From CALAED01 sp937891035 (GTDB lineage: Bacteria > Actinomycetota > Actinomycetes > Streptosporangiales > Streptosporangiaceae), in the NCBI GenBank assembly GCA_035642125.1, contig DASQSZ010000293.1, forward strand, positions 1-10,874: a DNA stretch of 10,874 nt, in the 5' to 3' direction. Positions 1 through 4,685 of this stretch are shown here, in pieces. The position numbers were made by a program, and so were the translations under genes. Every line of letters starts with the position of its first letter. Positions within the stretch are counted from its first letter, which is position 1. The notes beneath the pieces are model-generated. The model saw only the letters and a list, made by a program, of their open reading frames with translations. It did not search any database and was not told the DNA's origin.

Positions 1-872
1 CCGCCCCCGACCGGCCCGCCCGCCGGCCCGCTCACCGGCCCGCCCGCGAGCCCCGCCGCCCCGGACCCGGACCCGGACACAAACCCGGACCCGGCCGCCG
101 TCGCGAACCTGGGCCGGGCGACGGACTCGGCCGTGTCGTCGGCGGCGAGGACCGCGTCCTGGGCACGCCGCAGTTCGGGACCCGGTTCGAGCCCGAGTTC
201 GTCGATGAGCGCGCGCCGCGCGTCCTGATAGACCTCGAGCGCCTCCGAGCGGCGTCCGGCCCGGTGCAGCGCCCGCATGAGCAGGGCGCGCAGCCGTTCC
301 CGCAGCGGATGTTCGGCGGTCAGCGCGGTGAGTTCCGGAACCAGGTCGGCGGCGCGGCCGAGGGCCAGGTCGGCCTCGGCCCGCTCCTCGAGCGCGGCCA
401 GCCGCCGCTCTTCGAGCCTGGTGGCCTCCACCGTCAGCCCGGGGAACCCTTCGAGCGCGGGGCCCCGCCACAGCCCGAGCCCCTCGTGGAGCAGCGCCGC
501 CGCGCGCCGCGGATCGCCCTCGCCGGCGGCCGTTCTGGCCTCGCTCAGAGTCCGCTCGAACTCCAGGACGTCGATCTGATCCGCGCCGGCCCGCAGCAGA
601 TAGCCGGGCGGCGCGGTGACGATCAGGTCGCGCGCGGCGGCGACGCCGAGGGAGGTCAGCGCCCGGCGCAGTGCCGATACGCACATGTGGATCTGCGTGA
701 CCGCCGTGGCGGGCGGCTCGTCGGGCCACACGGCGGCGATGAGCCGGTGCATGCTGACGACGCGCCCGGCGTTGATCGCCAGGGCGGCCAAGACGACACG
801 GGCCCGCGGCCCAATGGGCACGGGGCGCCTGCCGTCACACAATTCCACCGGGCCCAGGAGCCTGATGCGCAT
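1..872 (-). CDS. SARP/AfsR-family transcriptional activator (5' part, cut by window edge)
   Basis: The gene reads right to left from ATG at 870-872 and stays open to base 1, so 290 residues are visible and the C-terminus is missing. It begins MRIRLLGPVEL, typical of SARP regulators. Residues about 1-95 form an OmpR-like winged-helix DNA-binding domain (RVVLAALAINAGRVVSMHRL, then VWPDEPP and a recognition-helix region ending near APPGYLL). Residues about 100-247 form a bacterial transcriptional activation domain (BTAD), ending in the family signature LGLEPGPELRRAQ. A Gly/Ser/Ala/Pro linker follows and continues off the edge, so the protein could be a larger AfsR-type regulator with an NB-ARC/ATPase module rather than a short SARP. 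A GGGGTG stretch just before the ATG can serve as ribosome-binding site. SARPs usually activate secondary-metabolite genes, but no biosynthetic gene is visible here, so the target is unknown. Confidence 0.9.
   Translation of the reverse strand, partial: MRIRLLGPVELCDGRRPVPIGPRARVVLAALAINAGRVVSMHRLIAAVWPDEPPATAVTQIHMCVSALRRALTSLGVAAARDLIVTAPPGYLLRAGADQIDVLEFERTLSEARTAAGEGDPRRAAALLHEGLGLWRGPALEGFPGLTVEATRLEERRLAALEERAEADLALGRAADLVPELTALTAEHPLRERLRALLMRALHRAGRRSEALEVYQDARRALIDELGLEPGPELRRAQDAVLAADDTAESVARPRFATAAGSGFVSGSGSGAAGLAGGPVSGPAGGPVGG
3..100 (-). repeat. Low-complexity GC-rich repeat encoding a Gly/Ser/Pro linker
   Basis: On the plus strand GGACCC-type hexamers recur around 62-92, and CCGGCCCGCCC-like units recur at about 11-46. 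In the regulator's frame they encode alternating GS steps (SGSGSG) followed by GGPV/SGPA units. It is a flexible inter-domain linker built from short DNA repeats and is therefore prone to length change. The composition is seen directly; the linker role is inferred from its position after the BTAD domain. Confidence 0.6.
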
Positions 873-887
873 TCACTCACCCCGCAC

Positions 888-900
888 ACCCCGTAGGGGT
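888..900. promoter_or_regulatory. Palindrome ACCCC-GTA-GGGGT upstream of the SARP gene
   Basis: Perfect 5-bp arms with a 3-bp centre lie 16 bp upstream of the regulator's ATG, overlapping its presumed 5' untranslated region. It could be an operator or a small RNA hairpin that affects translation. The symmetry is seen directly; the function is a guess. Confidence 0.3.
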
Positions 901-975
901 GCCGACCGACCATCGCCTGCTGGACATGTGGCTCCCCGGGCGACGGCCGCAATCCGCCGCGTCCGCGTGATGCTT

Positions 976-992
976 GTGCAAGAAAAGTGCAA
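976..992. promoter_or_regulatory. 11-bp-period direct repeat (GTGCAA x2), candidate SARP-type binding site
   Basis: GTGCAA occurs at 976-981 and again at 987-992, separated by GAAAA, so the repeat period is 11 bp. On the other strand it reads TTGCAC-TTTTC-TTGCAC. SARP regulators are known to bind short direct repeats spaced by 11 bp on one face of the helix. The site lies about 105 bp upstream of the SARP start codon, where autoregulation would be reasonable. The repeat is seen directly; binding is inferred. Confidence 0.35.
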
Positions 993-1108
993 TGCGGCCT
1001 CGCCTACGTCAAGGGCAGGCGACACATACCACAAAACGAGAGAGACCTCGGCTGTCACTTTCCACGATTACGGCCGCTGAATACACAGTAGGTGAATTGC
1101 GCGTCACA

Positions 1109-1122
1109 GGCCGGCAACGGCC
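1109..1122. other. Small hairpin with GCAA tetraloop
   Basis: GGCCG and CGGCC are perfectly complementary and enclose GCAA, which fits the stable GNRA tetraloop class when read as plus-strand RNA. It lies 122 bp upstream of the guaB1 start. It would be in the leader only if transcription starts upstream of 1109; otherwise it may be incidental. Confidence 0.25.
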
Positions 1123-1136
1123 AGGGCAGATGCGCT

Positions 1137-1153
1137 TCGGCCCGGTATCGGCC
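1137..1153. promoter_or_regulatory. 11-bp-period direct repeat (TCGGCC x2)
   Basis: TCGGCC at 1137-1142 recurs at 1148-1153, giving a second 11-bp period in the same intergenic region. It ends 25 bp before the TTGACA hexamer of the possible guaB1 promoter. The hexamer is GC-rich, so chance occurrence is more likely than for the repeat at 976-992. Confidence 0.25.
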
Positions 1154-1178
1154 AAACCATCGCGGGTATAGATCACGC

Positions 1179-1184
1179 TTGACA
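1179..1184 (+). promoter_or_regulatory. Possible -35 element (TTGACA) for guaB1
   Basis: A consensus TTGACA stands 60 bp upstream of the preferred guaB1 start. No good -10 hexamer appears at the expected 16-18 bp spacing (the sequence there is GGACTC-like), so either the -10 is weak and activator-dependent or the hexamer is fortuitous. Confidence 0.25.
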
Positions 1185-1222
1185 GTGGCTCTCAAATCCG
1201 GGGACTCCCACGTGATTACTCA

Positions 1223-1228
1223 ATGTGA
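1223..1228 (+). other. Start-stop element (ATG TGA) just upstream of guaB1
   Basis: ATG at 1223 is followed at once by TGA at 1226, in the same frame as guaB1, and the next codons are TTG, GTG and on into the gene. A one-codon reading frame here could hold ribosomes near the guaB1 start or let them reinitiate. Part of it overlaps the second copy of a GTGATT repeat (1212-1217 and 1225-1230). It may be accidental. Confidence 0.3.
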
Positions 1229-1243
1229 TTGGTGTTTGCGAAC

Positions 1244-2680
1244 GTGCGCCTGATCAACGCTGAACAGGTCGGTCACGACCTCACCTACAACGACGTGTTC
1301 ATGGTCCCGAGCCGGTCGGCGGTGGCGTCCCGGCTCGATGTCGATCTGGCGACCGTCGACGGCAGTGGCACCACGATCCCGATCGTCGTCGCCAACATGA
1401 CCGCCGTGTCCGGGCGCCGGATGGCCGAGACGATCGCCCGGCGCGGCGGGATCGCGGTCCTGCCTCAGGACATACCGATCGAGGTGGTCGCCGAGGTGAT
1501 CGGCTGGGTGAAGCGGCGGGATCTCCTCGTCGACACTCCGATCACGCTCGGCCCGGCCGACACGGTGGGCCAGGCGCTCGGCCTGCTGCCCAAGCGGGCG
1601 CACGGGGCCGTCATCGTCATCGAGGACGACCGACCCGTCGGCGTGGTCACCGAGGCCGACTGCCAGGGCGTCGACCGCTTCGCCCAACTGCGCGATGTGA
1701 TGTCGCGCGACCTCGTCACCGTGCCGAGCACGGTCGACCCGCGTGCGGCGTTCGACACGTTGCATGGCCGCGGCCACCGGCTCGCCCCCGTCGTCGGCCC
1801 GGACGGCCGGCTCAGCGGCATCCTCACCCGTACCGGCGCGCTGCGGGCCACCCTGTACGCGCCGGCCGTCGACGCCGGGGGACGGCTGCGGATCGCCGCC
1901 GCGATCGGGGTCAACGGCGACGTCGCGGCGCGGACGAAGGCTTTGCTGGACGCCGACGCCGACCTCATCGTCGTCGACACCGCGCACGGCCACCAGGAGA
2001 AGGTGATCGACGCGCTGCGGCAGGTGCGCGCGCTCGGGCCCGCGGTGCCCATCGTGGCCGGCAACGTCGTCACCGCCGTCGGCGTGCGCGATCTCGTCGA
2101 GGCCGGCGCCGACATCGTCAAGGTCGGCGTAGGACCCGGCGCGATGTGCACCACCCGGATGATGACCGGCGTCGGGCGCCCGCAGTTTTCCGCGGTGGCG
2201 GAATGCGCGGCCGCGGCCCGCCGGCTGGGCCGGCACGTCTGGGCGGACGGCGGGATCCGCCATCCAAGGGACGTGGCCCTCGCGCTGGCCGCCGGCGCCT
2301 CCAACGTCATGATCGGCTCGTGGTTCGCCGGGACGTACGAGTCACCGGGCGACCTGCAGCGCGCCGCGGACGGCCGGCTCTACAAGGAGAGCTTCGGCAT
2401 GGCGTCGGCCCGCGCCGTGCGGCTGCGCACCGCCGACGACTCGCCCTTCGACCGGGCCCGCAAGGCTTTGTTCGAGGAGGGCATCTCCACGTCGCGGATG
2501 TATCTGGACCCACGTCGGCCCGGCGTCGAGGATCTGCTCGACTCGATCATCGCGGGCCTGCGCAGCGCCTGCACGTACGCGGGCGCGCGCACGCTGGAGG
2601 AGTTCCACGAGCGCGCCGTCGTCGGCGTGCAAAGCGCCTCGGGTTTCGCCGAAGGGATGCCGCGCACGACGAGCTGGTGA
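1244..2680 (+). CDS. guaB1: GuaB1-family GMP reductase / IMP dehydrogenase-related protein with CBS domains
   Basis: The 478-residue protein closely follows M. tuberculosis Rv1843c (GuaB1) as I recall it, and the length is almost the same. A TIM barrel (residues about 10-95 and 206-450) is interrupted by a paired CBS insertion (about 96-205). The catalytic loop GPGAMCTTRMMTG places the nucleophile at Cys302, and KVGVGPG, WADGGIRHPRD and YKESFGMAS cover the phosphate-binding and flap regions. Automatic annotation often calls this family IMP dehydrogenase, but the mycobacterial GuaB1 was shown to be a GMP reductase (GMP to IMP with NADPH, releasing ammonia) regulated through its CBS domains; GMP reductase is therefore the better call. 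I chose GTG at 1244 because it gives an MRLIN start matching homologues (MRFL) with TTGGTG upstream. In-frame TTG (1229) and GTG (1232) are alternatives that would add 4-5 residues. The gene is monocistronic or followed distantly by the LCP gene. Confidence 0.93.
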   Translation: MRLINAEQVGHDLTYNDVFMVPSRSAVASRLDVDLATVDGSGTTIPIVVANMTAVSGRRMAETIARRGGIAVLPQDIPIEVVAEVIGWVKRRDLLVDTPITLGPADTVGQALGLLPKRAHGAVIVIEDDRPVGVVTEADCQGVDRFAQLRDVMSRDLVTVPSTVDPRAAFDTLHGRGHRLAPVVGPDGRLSGILTRTGALRATLYAPAVDAGGRLRIAAAIGVNGDVAARTKALLDADADLIVVDTAHGHQEKVIDALRQVRALGPAVPIVAGNVVTAVGVRDLVEAGADIVKVGVGPGAMCTTRMMTGVGRPQFSAVAECAAAARRLGRHVWADGGIRHPRDVALALAAGASNVMIGSWFAGTYESPGDLQRAADGRLYKESFGMASARAVRLRTADDSPFDRARKALFEEGISTSRMYLDPRRPGVEDLLDSIIAGLRSACTYAGARTLEEFHERAVVGVQSASGFAEGMPRTTSW

Positions 2681-2688
2681 AAATTTGA

Positions 2689-2701
2689 TCACGTAGCGTG
2701 A
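2689..2701. other. Palindrome TCACG-TAG-CGTGA after guaB1
   Basis: Perfect 5-bp arms lie around TAG, 8 bp past the guaB1 stop codon. It is too short for a confident terminator and lacks a U-tract. It could be a binding site or the upper part of a weak 3' hairpin. Confidence 0.25.
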
Positions 2702-2792
2702 CGGCACAGACGCGCTGGACGACCGACCGTGGCGTGGTTGCGTTCCACTGGGTTAAACCGCACGTCAGAGGGGACACGATCAATAGGGGAAG

Positions 2793-2840
2793 GCCGTCGG
2801 ACATGCGCGTCCCCGGGTGCGAACCACCGGACCCGACGGC
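2793..2840 (+). other. Extended imperfect hairpin upstream of the LCP gene
   Basis: GCCGTCGG (2793-2800) pairs with CCGACGGC (2833-2840). Inside it GTCC (2809-2812) pairs with GGAC (2829-2832) and GGTG (2816-2819) with CACC (2825-2828), leaving a 5-nt loop and bulges only on the 5' side. A competing pairing exists between GGGGAC (2770-2775) and GTCCCC (2809-2814). This could be a guaB1 terminator without a U-tract, or a leader structure if the LCP transcript starts upstream. It does not match a riboswitch class I can recognise. Confidence 0.35.
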
Positions 2841-2850
2841 TGTGTGAATT

Positions 2851-2864
2851 GGGTCACGAGACCC
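2851..2864 (+). other. Perfect short hairpin GGGTC-ACGA-GACCC
   Basis: A 5-bp perfect stem with a 4-nt loop lies 10 nt after the larger hairpin. Together they could form a tandem terminator or a structured leader. Only the pairing is seen; the role is inferred. Confidence 0.3.
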
Positions 2865-2881
2865 GCGCGCACCGTCGCACC

Positions 2882-2915
2882 GCAACCTTGTGAGCCTTTT
2901 ACACGTCCCTATAGA
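2882..2915 (+). promoter_or_regulatory. Candidate promoter(s) for the LCP gene
   Basis: Two overlapping possibilities are visible. One is ECF-sigma-like: GCAAC (2882-2886), a 17-bp spacer, then CGTC (2904-2907), close to the GGAAC...CGTC pattern of envelope-stress SigE-type promoters. The other is housekeeping-like: TTGTGA (2888-2893), 16 bp, TATAGA (2910-2915). Either would give a leader of roughly 35-50 nt before the ATG at 2959, and either makes an upstream GTG start at 2890 unlikely because that codon falls inside the promoter. Confidence 0.35.
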
Positions 2916-2949
2916 GGGCGAGGAAAATCGCCGCCCCCGGCTGGGAATC

Positions 2950-2953
2950 GGAG
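2950..2953 (+). promoter_or_regulatory. Ribosome-binding site deciding the LCP start
   Basis: GGAG sits 5 nt before the ATG at 2959. No comparable site precedes the in-frame GTG at 2890, so the shorter protein is preferred. Confidence 0.6.
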
Positions 2954-2958
2954 CATAC

Positions 2959-4536
2959 ATGGGAAAGATGCGGGGCGGCCGTGAGAATCGCACATTGGCG
3001 ACGCCGCACCCCGGCCGGGCGGGCTCAGGAAGCGGCGGCGGGGCACGCGATGACAAGATCACACGCGAGCGCGGAGTGGCGAGTGCCCTGGCACTGACCT
3101 TCATCTCCACCTTTCTCTGGGGCTTTGCCCACCTGTGGCTGGGCCGCCGCAAGGCCGGTCTTTTTCTGCTCGGCCTGTATTGGTGCATGGTCGCCGCGTT
3201 GGTGACCGTGGTCACTGTTTTCCGACCGCATCTACTGCAATGGTCAGTCCGGCCCGGCCTGCTCACCGCGGTCACGGTCGGCTCACTCGTGCTGGGTCTG
3301 GTGTGGGTCGCCGTCGTGATCCGCTCGTACCAGATCGTCCGGCCTCGCGGGCTGCCGGCCGTCCGCCGCACGGCCGGCCATGTCATGGTCGGCGCCCTGT
3401 GCGTGCTGCTTTGCGCGCCTTTCGGCTGGGCGGCCCGGTCAACCAACACCTACCGTGACGCGCTGACCACCGTCTTCCAGCCCAGCAGCCCAACCAGGCA
3501 CGTGAACGCCGAAGATCCCTGGGCGGGCAAACGACGGGTCAACATTCTGCTGCTCGGCGGCGACGCGGCCGGCAACAGGGTCGGCGTCCGCACCGACAGC
3601 ATGACCTTGGCGAGCGTCGACACCCGGACGGGCGACACGGTCCTGCTCAGCCTGCCCCGCAACCTCGAAGACTTCCCGATGCCGGCGGGTCCGCCGCGGG
3701 AGCGCTTCCCCAACGGGTTCGCCGGGGACGGCCCGCAGCATCCGGGGTTGTTGAACGAGGTCTACGACTACGCCGAATACCACCCGGAGATCGTGCCCGG
3801 CGTCCCCAAGAACCTGCGCGGACCCACGCTCGTCGCCGACACCATCGGCGAGATCCTCGACCAGCCCGTCGACTACTACATCCTCGTCGACATGTTCGGC
3901 TTCGCCGACATCATCGACGCCATGGGCGGCGTCAAGATCAAGATCGACGAGCCGATCCCGTACGGCCAGCGCGGCGACGTGCTGCGGCCCGGCCACCGCA
4001 CGCTGCACGGCAAGGAGGCGCTGTGGTACGGCCGTTCGCGCAACGTCGGCGACGACTACACGCGGATGGGACGGCAAAAATGCCTGCTGCGCGCGATCGC
4101 CCAGCAGGCCAACCCGCACCGGGTGCTGACGCGGTTCGAAAGCCTCGCCGCGGCCACCAAACGCACCATCTCCACTGACATTCCGCGGAACCTGCTGCCG
4201 GCTCTCGTCCAGTTGTCGAGCAAGGTCAAAAACGGCGCCGAGATCACGAGCCTTCAGTTCGTCCCGCCGCTGATCACTCCGGGCAGCCCGGACATCGACA
4301 AGATGCGCCGGCTGGCGGCCGAGGCCATCGCGGACAGCGAGGCGAGGTCGAACGCCTCAACCACCGCCAACGCGAACGGAGCCGCCGAGGCGGCGGGCAG
4401 GCCGGATGGGTCCGCTACGCCCGGGGGTTCCGGCCCGAATGGCGCGGGCTCCGCGTCGTCGAGCCCGAGTTCGTCGGCGTCGCCCTCGCCCTCGCCCGAC
4501 AAGGCGCGGTCGCTCGCGGCGACCTGTCCGTCCTGA
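2959..4536 (+). CDS. LCP (LytR-CpsA-Psr) family cell-wall glycopolymer transferase
   Basis: The 525-residue membrane protein begins with a basic, Gly-rich cytoplasmic tail (1-40). Hydrophobic segments lie at about 42-62, 67-90, 101-122 and 141-158. The basic loop before the last one, and the need for an extracytoplasmic enzyme domain, suggest the first stretch (FLWGFAHLWLGRRKAG) is re-entrant and three segments fully span. The LCP domain starts near residue 192 (RRVNILLLGGD) and carries its conserved charged set: R211-T-D213, SLPR234N, and the block R359SRN with D366YTRMGR372Q. LCP enzymes move undecaprenyl-phosphate-linked polymers such as teichoic acid or arabinogalactan onto peptidoglycan outside the membrane. 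The last 45 residues are a Ser/Pro/Ala-rich tail (SPSPSP) ending TCPS; Cys523 could pair with Cys375, which is inference. The start is set by GGAG at 2950-2953. Which polymer is transferred cannot be told. Confidence 0.9.
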   Translation: MGKMRGGRENRTLATPHPGRAGSGSGGGARDDKITRERGVASALALTFISTFLWGFAHLWLGRRKAGLFLLGLYWCMVAALVTVVTVFRPHLLQWSVRPGLLTAVTVGSLVLGLVWVAVVIRSYQIVRPRGLPAVRRTAGHVMVGALCVLLCAPFGWAARSTNTYRDALTTVFQPSSPTRHVNAEDPWAGKRRVNILLLGGDAAGNRVGVRTDSMTLASVDTRTGDTVLLSLPRNLEDFPMPAGPPRERFPNGFAGDGPQHPGLLNEVYDYAEYHPEIVPGVPKNLRGPTLVADTIGEILDQPVDYYILVDMFGFADIIDAMGGVKIKIDEPIPYGQRGDVLRPGHRTLHGKEALWYGRSRNVGDDYTRMGRQKCLLRAIAQQANPHRVLTRFESLAAATKRTISTDIPRNLLPALVQLSSKVKNGAEITSLQFVPPLITPGSPDIDKMRRLAAEAIADSEARSNASTTANANGAAEAAGRPDGSATPGGSGPNGAGSASSSPSSSASPSPSPDKARSLAATCPS

Positions 4537-4549
4537 GGCACGCCCGGGT

Positions 4550-4567
4550 GCCGCCCGCGCGGGCGGC
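4550..4567 (+). terminator. Hairpin after the LCP gene
   Basis: GCCGCCCGCGCGGGCGGC is a perfect 18-bp palindrome that folds into a 7-bp all-GC stem with a GCGC loop, 13 nt past the LCP stop codon. There is no U-tract, which is common for actinomycete terminators. Its position between the LCP gene and the next ribosome-binding site supports a termination role. Confidence 0.5.
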
Positions 4568-4667
4568 CCGGCCCCCGACGCGATGCGCCTGGAGCCCTCC
4601 GGGGTATGGGACGAAGCACCGGTTTCCCCACGGTTCGGCGAAGAGGGATCATAGGGAGACGCACAGA

Positions 4668-4675
4668 AAGGAGGG
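4668..4675 (+). promoter_or_regulatory. Ribosome-binding site (AAGGAGGG) for the enolase-superfamily gene
   Basis: This is a near-consensus Shine-Dalgarno sequence. Its GGAGG core ends 11 nt before GTG 4686, which is slightly long spacing. No in-frame start codon lies closer, and an alternative in-frame ATG at 4725 would remove part of the capping domain. Confidence 0.6.
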
Positions 4676-4685
4676 TCGTCGCGGG

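Larger units (their letters stand above)
873..1243. other. Divergent intergenic region between the SARP gene and guaB1
   Basis: This 371-bp stretch separates the leftward regulator from the rightward guaB1 gene and must hold both promoters. It is visibly richer in A/T than the flanking genes (for example around 970-1110). No convincing coding sequence is seen: the short reading frames crossing it lack ribosome-binding sites and recognisable motifs. It holds a 13-bp palindrome at 888-900, direct repeats of 11-bp period at 976-992 and 1137-1153, a hairpin at 1109-1122, and a TTGACA hexamer at 1179-1184. Confidence 0.6.
2681..2958 (+). other. Intergenic region between guaB1 and the LCP gene
   Basis: These 278 bp contain no convincing gene. 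The region opens with a short palindrome (TCACG-TAG-CGTGA, 2689-2701) 8 bp after the guaB1 stop, then holds an extended imperfect hairpin (2793-2840), a short perfect hairpin (2851-2864), and promoter-like sequences (2882-2915) upstream of the LCP start. A T-rich tract typical of an intrinsic terminator is absent after the hairpins. Confidence 0.5.

Noticed and set aside
616..1080. Plus-strand reading frame extending from inside the SARP gene into the intergenic region
   Set aside because: Most of it is antisense to the SARP DNA-binding domain; the remainder in the intergenic region has no start signal or recognisable motif.
1220..2263. Minus-strand reading frame (347 codons) opposite guaB1
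   Set aside because: Antisense to a strongly conserved gene; the His/Asp/Arg-rich composition is a strand artefact.
2761..2880. Known riboswitch (c-di-AMP or cobalamin type) upstream of the LCP gene
   Set aside because: I looked for the conserved cores and did not find them; only generic hairpins are visible.
2890..2958. N-terminal extension of the LCP protein from GTG 2890
   Set aside because: No ribosome-binding site, overlaps promoter-like sequence, and the ATG at 2959 has GGAG at good spacing.
2547..3449. Minus-strand reading frame (300 codons) across the guaB1-LCP intergenic region
   Set aside because: It crosses both neighbouring genes and the promoter region; low-complexity Arg/Pro/Ser product, no ribosome-binding site.
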